NCBI GenBank assembly: GCA_965278945.1
Contig: OZ257128.1
Location: 248,001 to 312,000, forward strand
From: UBA10649 sp965278945
Lineage (GTDB): Bacteria; Actinomycetota; Actinomycetes; S36-B12
Reading direction: 5' to 3'
Length of the DNA: 64,000 nucleotides
In this document: positions 17,063 through 25,477 of the stretch, piece after piece
Numbering within the stretch: position 1 is the stretch's first letter
How the letters are laid out: each line of letters begins with the position of its first letter
Position numbers and translations under genes: made by a program
Notes under the pieces: model-generated
The model's input: the letters and a program-made list of their open reading frames with translations, nothing else
Told to the model about the DNA's origin: nothing
The model's database searches: none

Positions 17063-18583
17063 ATGACGGCTGCTCTGTCGGTGCGCAATGCATCGAAGAT
17101 TTTCGGCGCGCAGGTGGCGCTCGACAACGTGAGCATCGACGTCGAGCCGGGCGAGGTCCGCGCCCTCGTCGGCCAGAACGGCTGCGGGAAGTCGACGCTG
17201 ATCAAAATCCTCGCGGGCTTCCATGAGCCCGAGCCCGGCACCGAGGTCTTGGTCGATGGCAACGAGCTGCCGTTCGTCAATCCCACGGCGAGCCAGGACC
17301 TCGGCCTGCGGTTCGTTCATCAGGACCTTGGCCTCGTCGGCAACCTCGACACGGTCGACAACCTCGCCATGAGCTCGGGGTATCTCACCAACTTCATGAG
17401 CACGATCCGCTGGCGCAAGGAGCGCGCCGAGGCCCGCGAGGCGCTCAAGTCCCTCGGCTACGAGATCGACGTTCGCGCGCCAGTCGGCGGACTGGCGATG
17501 AGCGAGCGCACCGCCGTGGCCATTGCCCGCGCGATGTCGGTGCGGGGAACACCGCCGAAGATGCTCATTCTCGACGAGCCCACGGCGAACCTCCCCGGCC
17601 CGGAGGCGCAGCGCCTGTACTCGCTGGTTCGGCGCGTCGCCGATTCGGGCATCGCCGTCCTGTTCGTCTCTCATCATTTCGACGAGGTGTTCGAGATGGC
17701 TGAGTCGGTCACCGTTCTTCGAGACGCGAAGTTGATCCAGACGCGTCCCGTCGCGGGCCTGACCGAGGAGGCCCTCATCGAACTTGTCGTCGGACGGAAG
17801 ATCGACGAGCATCATCGCGATTCCGAGGCACGCGAGCATGGCGTGGAGGTCCTCACGCTGTCCGGCGTGAGCGGTCACAGCGTGCACGCGATGGACCTCA
17901 CGGTGCACCGCGGCGAGGTCGTCGGCGTTGCTGGCATCACCGGCTCGGGTCGGGAGGAGGTCGCCTCGCTCGTGTTCGGCGGTCACGAGCGTTCCGGTGT
18001 CGTCACGGTCGATGGCAAGGAACTCCCGCAGAACCGACCGGACATCTCGATCGATCGCGGCATTGCGCTCGTCCCCGCGGAGCGCCATGCGAACGCGGCG
18101 CTGCTGGATCACACGCTGCGCGAGAACATCACGATCGTCGACCCGGGCCGGCACATGAGCCTGGGCATCCTGCGACGCAACCCGGAGAAGGCGGACGTCA
18201 CGGTGTGGCTGGACCGACTGACCGTCAAGCCGGCAGGGCAGACCGAGTTCACCATGCTGCAGTTGTCCGGGGGAAACCAACAGAAGGTCATCCTGGCGCG
18301 CTGGCTGCGGCAGGAACCGTCAGTTCTCATCCTCGACGAGCCGACGCAGGGCGTCGATGTCGGCTCGAAGGCGGACATCCACACTCTGATCGACGAGGCC
18401 GCCGCACAGGGCGCCGCCGTACTCGTGTGCTCGACCGACCACGAGGAACTCGTGCGCGTGTGCGATCGGGTGATCATCATGCGTCGCGGGCGGGTGGCCG
18501 ACACGCTGCGCGGAGATCAGATCACTGGAGACAACATCACGGCCGCGACGATCGGCCGTGACACGGCCGAGCCCGCAGCCTGA
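17063..18583 (+). CDS. Sugar-type ABC transporter ATP-binding protein (two ABC domains)
   Basis: 506 residues, RbsA/XylG-like tandem ATPase. Domain 1: Walker A GQNGCGKST (37-45), Q-loop Gln87, Walker B MLILDEPT. Its signature region reads LAMSERTAVA (144-153) in place of the LSxxxxQ motif, so this half-site is atypical. Domain 2: degenerate Walker A GITGSGREE, as usual for the family, but a full signature LSGGNQQKVILARW and Walker B VLILDEPTQGVDVG. It energises uptake with the permease at 18630. No solute-binding protein gene is adjacent; two candidates lie at 30657 and 32087. Confidence 0.9.
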   Translation: MTAALSVRNASKIFGAQVALDNVSIDVEPGEVRALVGQNGCGKSTLIKILAGFHEPEPGTEVLVDGNELPFVNPTASQDLGLRFVHQDLGLVGNLDTVDNLAMSSGYLTNFMSTIRWRKERAEAREALKSLGYEIDVRAPVGGLAMSERTAVAIARAMSVRGTPPKMLILDEPTANLPGPEAQRLYSLVRRVADSGIAVLFVSHHFDEVFEMAESVTVLRDAKLIQTRPVAGLTEEALIELVVGRKIDEHHRDSEAREHGVEVLTLSGVSGHSVHAMDLTVHRGEVVGVAGITGSGREEVASLVFGGHERSGVVTVDGKELPQNRPDISIDRGIALVPAERHANAALLDHTLRENITIVDPGRHMSLGILRRNPEKADVTVWLDRLTVKPAGQTEFTMLQLSGGNQQKVILARWLRQEPSVLILDEPTQGVDVGSKADIHTLIDEAAAQGAAVLVCSTDHEELVRVCDRVIIMRRGRVADTLRGDQITGDNITAATIGRDTAEPAA

Positions 18584-18629
18584 CCACAGCAACCGACACG
18601 ACCCGATCCTCGACGAACCGGAGCCCGAC

Positions 18630-19634
18630 ATGACCGACGTGCAGACCGCACCCGCGCCAGATGCGATTAAGCCGCGGCGGCGCATCAACATCGGGCTGGA
18701 CAGGTTCAGCGGGCTCTACGTGCTCGTCGTCATCATCATCATCTTCTCCATCTGGCTGCCCGACTTCCGCACGTGGGACAACGCGAGCGCGATCCTCACG
18801 TTCCAGGCGATCTCCATCATGCTGGCCCTCGGCCTGCTGCTTCCCGTCGCTGCCGGCGCATTCGACCTGACTTTCGGCGGCACGATGACCGTGTCGTTGT
18901 GCTTTGTGGCGTGGGCGCTGCTAGACCACCGCGGGGTGTGGTTCGCCGTCGGCGGTGCGTTCGTGATCGCGATCGTGATCGGGCTGGTGAACGCCTTCGT
19001 GGTGGTCAAACTCAGGGTCGACTCCTTCATCGGCACCTTGGCGATGAGCTCGATCCTGCTCGCGGTCGCCTACATGATCAGCAGCGGCGCCCAGCAGCCG
19101 CTTCCGCAGGCCGGCTACGCCCCGTTCATGGACTTCGCGCGGACCGAGATCGGCCCGGAGGGCTACACAGTCCAGATCTCCGTGCTCTACGCGCTGATCC
19201 TCGCGGCGGTGCTGTGGTGGCTCATGGAGTACACCCCGGTTGGTCGCCGCCTGTATGCAACGGGAGGCAACCCCGTCGCCGCGCGTCTCGCGGGCGTGAA
19301 GATCGGCCGGGTGACGATGTTCGCCTTCGTCGTCTGCGCCTTGATCGCGGCCTTCGCCGGCATCGTCTATCTGTCCACCACCGCAACCGCCGCTCCAAAG
19401 GTGGGCGAGAGCTACCTGCTCCCCGCGTTCTCGGCGGTATTCCTCGGTGCCACCCAGATCAAGCCGGGACGTGTCAACGTGCTGGGCACGCTCGTCGCGA
19501 TCCTGCTCCTCGCGGTCGGCGTCAACGGCCTGCAGCTGGCCGGGGCGCCCACCTACGTCACGGACCTGTTCAACGGTGCGGCACTCATCTTGGCCATGGC
19601 CCTCGCCGCGCGCACCGCACGCCGACGAAGTTGA
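18630..19634 (+). CDS. Sugar-type ABC transporter permease
   Basis: 334 residues with about nine or ten hydrophobic segments (for example LYVLVVIIIIFSIWLP and FVICALIAAFAGIVYLS-type stretches), RbsC-like. The signature stretch SYLLPAFSAVFLGATQIKPGRVNVLGT is characteristic of the branched sugar permease family. Start ATG 18630 follows GGAG at about nine bases; the upstream frame overlaps the ATPase gene and is charged, not membrane-like. The family carries ribose, xylose, autoinducer-2, polyols and, in actinobacteria, also non-sugar substrates, so the cargo is open. Confidence 0.9.
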   Translation: MTDVQTAPAPDAIKPRRRINIGLDRFSGLYVLVVIIIIFSIWLPDFRTWDNASAILTFQAISIMLALGLLLPVAAGAFDLTFGGTMTVSLCFVAWALLDHRGVWFAVGGAFVIAIVIGLVNAFVVVKLRVDSFIGTLAMSSILLAVAYMISSGAQQPLPQAGYAPFMDFARTEIGPEGYTVQISVLYALILAAVLWWLMEYTPVGRRLYATGGNPVAARLAGVKIGRVTMFAFVVCALIAAFAGIVYLSTTATAAPKVGESYLLPAFSAVFLGATQIKPGRVNVLGTLVAILLLAVGVNGLQLAGAPTYVTDLFNGAALILAMALAARTARRRS

Positions 19635-19644
19635 CTTCGCTGAC

Positions 19645-20493
19645 TCAGGGCAGCGCGATCGCTACCGGATCGGCTGCCGCGGCGGCGTGAGCGTCCTCGC
19701 TCGACACCCAGTCGAGCGCGTTGCCGAGCAGCAACCGGAACATCGGGTTCTCGAAGGTGCTCGGGCCGTCTCCCATCAGCAAGGTGGCGATGGGGCTGCT
19801 GCCCGCGGTGGTCGTCCAGCCCATGAGGGTGCTGCCGCCGTGCAGATCACCGTCGCTACCCCGACCCGCGCACGTGACCCCGGTCGACGTGCCGTTCGAG
19901 ACCTCATCGAAGGTGTCCTGGAACAGCGCGCCATCCATATCGGCGTCGTGGACGAGGAGCGGCGTGATCCGGTCGGGCAGGACCGGTGCGAAGTACAACT
20001 CGTCGTCGATGGTGAAGTCCGTGACGCCCGCGCAGATCGGGTGGTCATCGGCGGTGACCGAGACCGTGAATGTGCCCATGCGGTAGCCGGACGAGGGAAG
20101 TTCTACGCCGCGCATGCGTGCGGGCCGGTAGTTGAACCGTCCCCCGATCGCCTCTGCCCAGCCCTCCCAGCCCGGCCACGCGGAGATGGCGTGGTGGAGC
20201 ACCACCACGCCCTGTCCGGAGTCGAGGAGCCCGACCAGGTTGCGAGCCGTGGACTCATCGGGTCCGTCGACGACCGGTTCGGTACCCCGCTTGAGGCGTA
20301 GGCCGGGAATGTCGTGCATAAGGATCGCGTCCCACTGCCCGGTGTGCTCGGGAGCGAGCCAGGCCTGAGCGGTCGGCTGCGTCGAATGGGCCCAAACCCA
20401 GCCACGATCAGCACAGATCGAGGCGATCGCGTCAAGGAACTCCGTGATCGCCACTCGGTGGCCGCCGGTGAGGACGAGAATGCGTTTGGTCAT
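19645..20493 (-). CDS. ThuA-like (class I glutamine amidotransferase fold) protein
   Basis: 282 residues. RILVLTGGHRV at the N-terminus and VVVLHHAISAWPGWEGWAE near 105-125 are the ThuA-domain signature; the fold is that of glutamine amidotransferases but lacks the catalytic Cys. Late segments (TLMGWTTTAG, FRLLLGNALDWV) also match. ThuA-like proteins act in sugar or glycoside utilisation, including 3-keto-sugar metabolism, but the reaction is not established. Start 20493 follows GGAG. It is convergent with the permease gene (ten bases between stops) and divergent from the E1 operon. It shares an upstream element with both solute-binding-protein genes, which links it to the transporter. Confidence 0.8.
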   Translation of the reverse strand: MTKRILVLTGGHRVAITEFLDAIASICADRGWVWAHSTQPTAQAWLAPEHTGQWDAILMHDIPGLRLKRGTEPVVDGPDESTARNLVGLLDSGQGVVVLHHAISAWPGWEGWAEAIGGRFNYRPARMRGVELPSSGYRMGTFTVSVTADDHPICAGVTDFTIDDELYFAPVLPDRITPLLVHDADMDGALFQDTFDEVSNGTSTGVTCAGRGSDGDLHGGSTLMGWTTTAGSSPIATLLMGDGPSTFENPMFRLLLGNALDWVSSEDAHAAAAADPVAIALP

Positions 20494-20530
20494 GGCCACT
20501 CCGTCATGCCGGCGAGTAGGGGCGATCACT

Positions 20531-20556
20531 TACATGGACGTCCTAGTTACTATAGT
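20531..20556. promoter_or_regulatory. Divergent control region: motif C (minus strand) and TATAGT -10 (plus strand)
   Basis: On the minus strand 20546-20531 reads CTAGGACGTCCATGTA, the motif also found at 30598-30613 and 32025-32040; its first base is 53 bases upstream of the ThuA-like start, against 59 and 62 at the other two genes. On the plus strand TATAGT (20551-20556) with CTTACA 16 bases upstream is a plausible promoter for the E1 operon. AGTTACT (20546-20552) matches motif B. Confidence 0.5.
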
Positions 20557-20609
20557 CTCAATGCTCTAAGTGCACCGCGGGTTCGACCACACACATCGGA
20601 GACCAGCGC

Positions 20610-21611
20610 ATGTCGATAGCAACCGAAGCCCTCGGCGAGGTGACGCCAGCAACGCGTGATGTCGTCCTCGACCTGCATCGGCGGATGGTTCGCATCCGCC
20701 TGTTCGAGGAGTCCGCCGGCAAGCTCGTGGAGTCGGGTGACATGCCGGGATTCCTCCATCTGTACGTCGGCCAGGAGGCCGTCGCTGCTGGAGTGATGTC
20801 AGTGCTCCGCGACGACGACCAGATCACGTCCACGCACCGCGGGCACGGTCACGCGATCGCGAAGGGCGCTGAGTTCCGCCCGATGTTCGCCGAGCTATAC
20901 GGCAAGATCACCGGCTACTGCAAGGGCCGCGGCGGCAGCATGCACATCGTCGACATGAATCGCGGGATGCTCGGGGCGAACGCCATCGTCGGCGGCGGCA
21001 TCCCGATCGCCATCGGTGCCGCCTTCGCGAGCCAGTACCGCGGTGAGGACACCGTCGCTGTCCCGTTCTTCGGCGACGGCGCGACGAACATCGGCGCATT
21101 CCACGAGGCGGCCAACATGGCCGCGGTGATGAATCTGCCCGTCGTGCTCGTCTGCGAGAACAACGGCTACGCGGAGTTCACCCCGCAGCACAAGCACATG
21201 AAGATCGTGGACATCGCCGAGCGGGCCACCTCGTATGGCATCCCCGGCGTGATCGTCGACGGCATGGACGCTCTCGCCGTCCGCACTGTCGCTGCGGAAG
21301 CGGTCGACCGAGCTCGCAACGGCGGCGGACCGACGCTGATCGAGGCGAAGACCTACCGGTACTTCGACCACCAGGGCATCAAGGGCATGCGCATTCCGTA
21401 CCGCGATCCAGCGGAGGTCGAGGCGTGGCGCACCCGCGACGCGATCACCCTCATCGAGACGATCGGTGTCGAGCGCGGCCTGGCCACTGCCGACGAGTTC
21501 GCCGAGATCATTCGCCAGACCGAGGCCGACATCCTTGACGGGATCGAGTTCGCGCGGAACAGCCCCGACCCCGACCCGGCAGACATGCTCGCCGACGTCT
21601 ACACCACCTGA
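20610..21611 (+). CDS. Thiamine-diphosphate-dependent 2-oxoacid (acetoin/pyruvate type) dehydrogenase E1 alpha
   Basis: 333 residues. The thiamine-diphosphate motif starts GDGATNIGAFHEAANM and closes with VLVCENNGYAEFT; GKGRGGSMHI-like CKGRGGSMHIVD is the conserved E1 alpha stretch. The length and the AcoA-like HIVD segment fit acetoin or pyruvate dehydrogenase rather than branched-chain enzymes. It is the first gene of an E1a-E1b-E2 operon. It would decarboxylate a 2-oxoacid or cleave acetoin-like diketols to give acyl-CoA. No E3 (dihydrolipoamide dehydrogenase) gene lies in the window, so a shared one must serve. Confidence 0.9.
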   Translation: MSIATEALGEVTPATRDVVLDLHRRMVRIRLFEESAGKLVESGDMPGFLHLYVGQEAVAAGVMSVLRDDDQITSTHRGHGHAIAKGAEFRPMFAELYGKITGYCKGRGGSMHIVDMNRGMLGANAIVGGGIPIAIGAAFASQYRGEDTVAVPFFGDGATNIGAFHEAANMAAVMNLPVVLVCENNGYAEFTPQHKHMKIVDIAERATSYGIPGVIVDGMDALAVRTVAAEAVDRARNGGGPTLIEAKTYRYFDHQGIKGMRIPYRDPAEVEAWRTRDAITLIETIGVERGLATADEFAEIIRQTEADILDGIEFARNSPDPDPADMLADVYTT

Positions 21612-21625
21612 GCCGAAGGACGACT

Positions 21626-22609
21626 GTGAGCCGGCAACTGACCTACGTCAAGGCCTTCAACGAGGGCATGCACCAGATCATGGCCGAGGACCCGGATGTG
21701 TTCCTCGTCGGCGAGGACGTCGCGGGCTACGGCGGCGTGTTCCACATGTTCGACGGACTGCTCACCACCTTCGGTGACAAGCGAGTCAAGGACACTCCCA
21801 TCGCGGAGCAGGCGATCATCGGGCTCGGCGTCGGAGCAGCGGCTCGCGGGCTGCGTCCTGTGTGCGACCTCATGTTCATGGACTTCCTGGGCGTCGCCAT
21901 GGACCAGGTCGCCAATCAGGCGGCGAAGATGAAGTACATGTTCGGCGGTGCGGTGTCGCTTCCGCTGACGATCACCACCGCCGGTGGCGCGGGAATGTCC
22001 GCAGCCGCCCAGCACAGTCAGAGCCTTGAGGCATGGATTGCCCACGTGCCCGGACTCAAGGTCGTCATGCCGGCGAGTCCCTACGATGCCAAGGGCCTGA
22101 TCGTCGCGTCGATCCGCGACGACAACCCGGTGATCGTCGTGCTCAACAAGAAGATGCTGGGCGTCAAGGGCGAGGTTCCCGAGGAGATCTACTCGGTCCC
22201 CATCGGCGTCGCCAATGTCGTGCGCGAGGGCTCGGACGTGACGATCGTCGCGATCGGCCGAATGGTGGTCGAGGCGACGAAGGCCGCGGCCGCCCTTGAG
22301 GAGCGCGGGGTGTCCGTCGAGCTGATCGACCCGCGCAGCGTGCAGCCACTCGACATCGACACGATCGTCACGTCCGTGCGCAAGACCAACCGCGTGCTCA
22401 TCGTGCATGAGGCAGTGCAGTTCGGCGGCATCGGCGCCGAGATCTCCTCGCAGATCCAAGAGGCCGCGTTCGACTATCTCGATGCGCCAGTCGCGCGGCT
22501 CGCTGCGCCGTTCGCGCCCGTCCCGTACGCGCCGATCCTCGAGAACGCCTACGTGCCGGACGCCGCTCGAATCGATGAGGCTGTTGTTCGCCTGCTTGAG
22601 CGGAGGTAG
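21626..22609 (+). CDS. 2-oxoacid dehydrogenase E1 beta
   Basis: 327 residues. VFLVGEDVAGYGGVF, DTPIAEQAIIGLGVGAAARG and the C-terminal VIVHEAVQFGGIGAEI are the standard E1 beta motifs; Glu in AEQAI is the catalytic glutamate that contacts thiamine diphosphate. Start GTG 21626 follows GAAGGA at a good distance. It forms the heterotetramer with the product of 20610-21611. Confidence 0.9.
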   Translation: MSRQLTYVKAFNEGMHQIMAEDPDVFLVGEDVAGYGGVFHMFDGLLTTFGDKRVKDTPIAEQAIIGLGVGAAARGLRPVCDLMFMDFLGVAMDQVANQAAKMKYMFGGAVSLPLTITTAGGAGMSAAAQHSQSLEAWIAHVPGLKVVMPASPYDAKGLIVASIRDDNPVIVVLNKKMLGVKGEVPEEIYSVPIGVANVVREGSDVTIVAIGRMVVEATKAAAALEERGVSVELIDPRSVQPLDIDTIVTSVRKTNRVLIVHEAVQFGGIGAEISSQIQEAAFDYLDAPVARLAAPFAPVPYAPILENAYVPDAARIDEAVVRLLERR

Positions 22610-22612
22610 GGC

Positions 22613-23917
22613 GTGGCTCTCGAGATTCGCCTGCCCAAGCTCGGCCTGACGATGGAGGAAGGCACCGTCGACGAGTGGCTTCTCGCCGACGGTGATGCTG
22701 TCACCATCGGCATGCCGCTTCTTCGGCTGGCCACCGACAAGATCGATGTCGACGTCGAGGCTGAGGGCGACGGCATTCTTGCTCGTGCGGTAGCCGATGG
22801 CACGACTCTGGCGCCCGGCGCGGTTCTGGGCTGGCTGCTTGCCGCCGGAGAGTCTGCGCCTTCGGGTCCGGTGTCCTCGGCGGCGCCGGCAGCACAGGCC
22901 GAGTCAGTTCCCGACATCACGACCATGTCCGAACGGCCCGAGGCATCGCGAGAGACGTCCGATGATCGCGCGTTCGTGTCTCCGAACGCTCGTCGCGTCG
23001 CGCGCGAGCTCGGTGTCGACATCGACGCGGTCACGGGTACTGGCCCCGGCGGGCGCGTGGTCTCCGAGGACGTGGAGGAGGCATCTGCGCAAGGCGCTGC
23101 TGCCAGTTCGTCGACAGGCAGCAAGGTCCCCTCGCCGCTGGCCCGACGCAAGGCGAGGGAGGCCGACGCCTCCGCCGCCGTTGCTGCCGCGCCGGTGTCC
23201 GCCGATGTGGCGATCGCGGGCCAGGAGACATCGTCGATCATCCCGCTAAAAGGCATGCGCGGGACGATCGCGGCTCGCATGCTGCAGAGCCTCACCGAGA
23301 TGGCGCAGCTCACGCACGGCTTCGAGGTTTCGATGGATGCCGTGGTCGCTCTGCGGGCCGAGATGAAGCAGCAGTACACCGCACTCGGTGTTCCGGTTCC
23401 GAGCCTGAACGATTTCGTCGTGCGCGCAGCCGCCATGGCGCTGCGGCAGCACCCGATCCTCAATGCCACCATCACCGGCAACGAGATCCATCTGCTCTCG
23501 CATATCCACATGGGCCTCGCCGTGGCCGTGCCCGGCGGTCTGATGGTTCCCGTCATCCGCGATGCCGACCGCCTGTCACTGCCCGAGCTCGCGCACGCGA
23601 CTCGCGACGTGGCCGACCGCTGCCGTTCGGGCTCGATCTCGCTGGACGAGTTCGACGGTGGAACCTTCGCGGTGACGTCTCTTGGCACGTACGGCGTCGA
23701 CTTCTTCACGCCGGTCATCAATCCCGGCAACGTCGGCATCCTTGGTGTGGGTCGACTACGCGATTCGGGGAAGTGGGAGGGCGATGCCTTCGTGAGAACG
23801 CAGGTGCTGACCTTGAGCCTGACCTTCGATCACCGCGCCGTCGACGGGGCGCCCGCCGCGGAGTACCTGCAGACCGTCGCTGAGTTGCTCGCGCGACCGC
23901 TCATCCTGGTCGCGTAG
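22613..23917 (+). CDS. Dihydrolipoamide acyltransferase (E2)
   Basis: 434 residues. A single lipoyl domain (1-80) with Lys43 in TDKIDVD; an Ala/Pro linker; an E3/E1-binding domain near 122-158 (FVSPNARRVARELGVD...GTGPGGRV); a second linker; and the catalytic domain ending in SLTFDHRAVDG (His407, Asp411). The GTG start lies three bases after the E1 beta stop. One lipoyl domain and the E1 partners suggest an acetoin- or pyruvate-type complex with an unknown acyl substrate. Confidence 0.92.
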   Translation: MALEIRLPKLGLTMEEGTVDEWLLADGDAVTIGMPLLRLATDKIDVDVEAEGDGILARAVADGTTLAPGAVLGWLLAAGESAPSGPVSSAAPAAQAESVPDITTMSERPEASRETSDDRAFVSPNARRVARELGVDIDAVTGTGPGGRVVSEDVEEASAQGAAASSSTGSKVPSPLARRKAREADASAAVAAAPVSADVAIAGQETSSIIPLKGMRGTIAARMLQSLTEMAQLTHGFEVSMDAVVALRAEMKQQYTALGVPVPSLNDFVVRAAAMALRQHPILNATITGNEIHLLSHIHMGLAVAVPGGLMVPVIRDADRLSLPELAHATRDVADRCRSGSISLDEFDGGTFAVTSLGTYGVDFFTPVINPGNVGILGVGRLRDSGKWEGDAFVRTQVLTLSLTFDHRAVDGAPAAEYLQTVAELLARPLILVA

Positions 23918-23923
23918 CAGTCC

Positions 23924-24568
23924 GTGCCCGCGATCTACCTGCTTCGCCATGGGCAGGCCAGTTTCGGCACCGAGGACTACGACGTGCTCTCGCCGCTCGG
24001 CGAGCGGCAGGCAGAGGTCGCGGCGCAGGAGTTCGCGCGTCGCGGAGTCGTTAACCCGGTGGTCGTCAGCGGAACACTGAAGCGCCAGCGCGATACGGCC
24101 GCGATCGTTGCGGATGTGCTCGGAGTGCGGGCCGACGAGCCGGATGCCCGGTGGGACGAGCTGCCGGCCCACGGCCTTGTGGACTCCTGGCTAGGTGGAG
24201 CCGCCGAGTCTGACGGGCTGTCATCCGCGCAGTTCCAGGTTCATCTCGATGCGGCAATGCGAGCGTGGGTCGACAGCGACTCCGCCGACTGGCGGTCCTT
24301 CACTGACGGCGCGGCCGCTGCGCTCACCGAACTCGGACGACGAGTGCCAAGCGGACGTGCGGCGATCGTCGCGACCTCGTCCGGGGTAACCGCAGCCGTG
24401 TGCGCGGCATTGCTGGGCACGGGGGCATCAGGGGTGATCGACCTGAATCGCGTCAGCATCAACGCGTCCATCACGACGATTGCCGCGAGCGAACGCGGGC
24501 TGTCGCTCCTGTCCTTTAATGACCACGCGCATTTTCTCGCGGATCGGGCCTTGCTCACCAACCGCTAG
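23924..24568 (+). CDS. Histidine phosphatase family protein lacking the second histidine
   Basis: 214 residues. YLLRHGQASFG carries the RHG motif (Arg8-His9), and GTLKRQRDTA the second arginine. At the place of the usual second catalytic His (HGG) the protein reads ATSSGVTAAV (150-159), as in a known subgroup with Ser there, so activity may be weak or differ. GTG start six bases after the E2 stop, probably in the same transcript. It is the second of three histidine phosphatases in the island; the other two keep both histidines. Confidence 0.8.
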   Translation: MPAIYLLRHGQASFGTEDYDVLSPLGERQAEVAAQEFARRGVVNPVVVSGTLKRQRDTAAIVADVLGVRADEPDARWDELPAHGLVDSWLGGAAESDGLSSAQFQVHLDAAMRAWVDSDSADWRSFTDGAAAALTELGRRVPSGRAAIVATSSGVTAAVCAALLGTGASGVIDLNRVSINASITTIAASERGLSLLSFNDHAHFLADRALLTNR

Positions 24569-24606
24569 GCGAGTTTCGCGACACAAGGTCGAGTAAGTGG
24601 ACGGCT

Positions 24607-25152
24607 CTACATGTAGCGGATGACGTCGCTGCCGTCCCAGTCGACCGACAGGGCAGCAACATTGGCGTAGTGCTCAACGATGTGCTCGGTGGGCGCGTAC
24701 ACCTCGAGAACCGCGCCGATCAGCGCACGCGCGTCGTGGTACCGCACCGGCATTCCCGAGGACGAGACCAAGTCCATCGCCAGCGGGAAACCGGCTGCCT
24801 CGAGCGCGGCGCTGGTTGCCTCGAGATCCTCGGCGTAGCACGCGAAATGGTTGACCTGGCCGAGCGAGTCGTGCTCCATAACCGCCTTCATGCCAGCGGG
24901 TTCGCACTCGTGAACCTCGATCAGTTCCAGCATCAACGTGCCCCACTGCCCGAAGGCCGCGCTGTGGTCGTAGATCGCAGGCTGGCCATTGTGCTTCGCC
25001 TGGACCTTCATGTGCTGACGGATCAGAAACGGTCCGGCGCCGACCTTGCTGGCCCACTCCAGGCATGCCGCCTCGAGGTTCTCCACCCGGAACGCGACCT
25101 GGATGAGCACCGAAGGAAGCAGCGACTGCTGGGGATTGGCGGGAGTGGTCAC
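24607..25152 (-). CDS. VOC-superfamily (glyoxalase/dioxygenase fold) protein
   Basis: 181 residues with two beta-alpha-beta-beta-beta halves: QVAFRVENLEAACLEWASKVGAGPF (about 17-41) and VNHFACYAEDLEATSAALEAAGFPL (about 101-125). Candidate metal ligands are the Glu in MLELIEV, His103 and the Glu in AVLEVYAP. The family includes methylmalonyl-CoA epimerases, extradiol dioxygenases and glyoxalases; the substrate is open. It is divergent from the small gene at 25262, sharing a 109-base region with motifs A and B. Confidence 0.75.
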   Translation of the reverse strand: MTTPANPQQSLLPSVLIQVAFRVENLEAACLEWASKVGAGPFLIRQHMKVQAKHNGQPAIYDHSAAFGQWGTLMLELIEVHECEPAGMKAVMEHDSLGQVNHFACYAEDLEATSAALEAAGFPLAMDLVSSSGMPVRYHDARALIGAVLEVYAPTEHIVEHYANVAALSVDWDGSDVIRYM

Positions 25153-25185
25153 GAGGACTCCGATCGAGGGTTAGGGCGGTGAAAG

Positions 25186-25218
25186 TTACTGTACTCAGTG
25201 ACAAGTTGTGTAGTCTTC
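25186..25218. promoter_or_regulatory. Divergent control region with motif B and motif A
   Basis: Between the VOC gene (-) and 25262 (+). AGTTACTGT at 25185-25194 is motif B on the minus strand (ACAGTAACT); AAGTTGTGTAGTCTTC (25203-25218) is motif A, matching the 43864-43879 site at 12 of 16 positions. TTACTG, 17 bases, TGTAGT is one possible plus-strand promoter, with motif A covering its -10. Confidence 0.4.
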
Positions 25219-25261
25219 GGTTCGTCATCACGTGTCCCTGACGGGGACCCAAGGAGTGGTC

Positions 25262-25477
25262 ATGGCCAAGGTGTTCAATCACCCGATCTCGGGTTGCGTC
25301 TACACGCTGAATGACGTCGGGCTAGTGCGGGTCGATGACCCAGCGACGGGCAAGTACGGCGTCTTCGATGACAAGGGCACGTGGCACGAAGGCGAGCTTC
25401 GCGACGTCGACTTCCAGATCTTGGGCTGGGTCGGGCGTACTCCCGAGGCACGCGCCCTGCGCGAGGCCAACTCGTGA
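25262..25477 (+). CDS. Small hypothetical protein, 71 residues
   Basis: No family recognised. It is acidic-neutral and soluble, starting MAKVFNHPISGCVYTL, with a strand-rich first half (CVYTLNDVGLVRVDD, KYGVFDDKGTWHEGE) and a helical end (TPEARALREANS). AAGGAG precedes ATG 25262, and the stop overlaps the GTG of the reductase gene, so it is a real, translated gene and the first of a six-gene run ending at 29297. It could be a small partner of the oxidoreductase or of the DUF35-thiolase pair; nothing in the sequence decides this. Confidence 0.7.
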   Translation: MAKVFNHPISGCVYTLNDVGLVRVDDPATGKYGVFDDKGTWHEGELRDVDFQILGWVGRTPEARALREANS

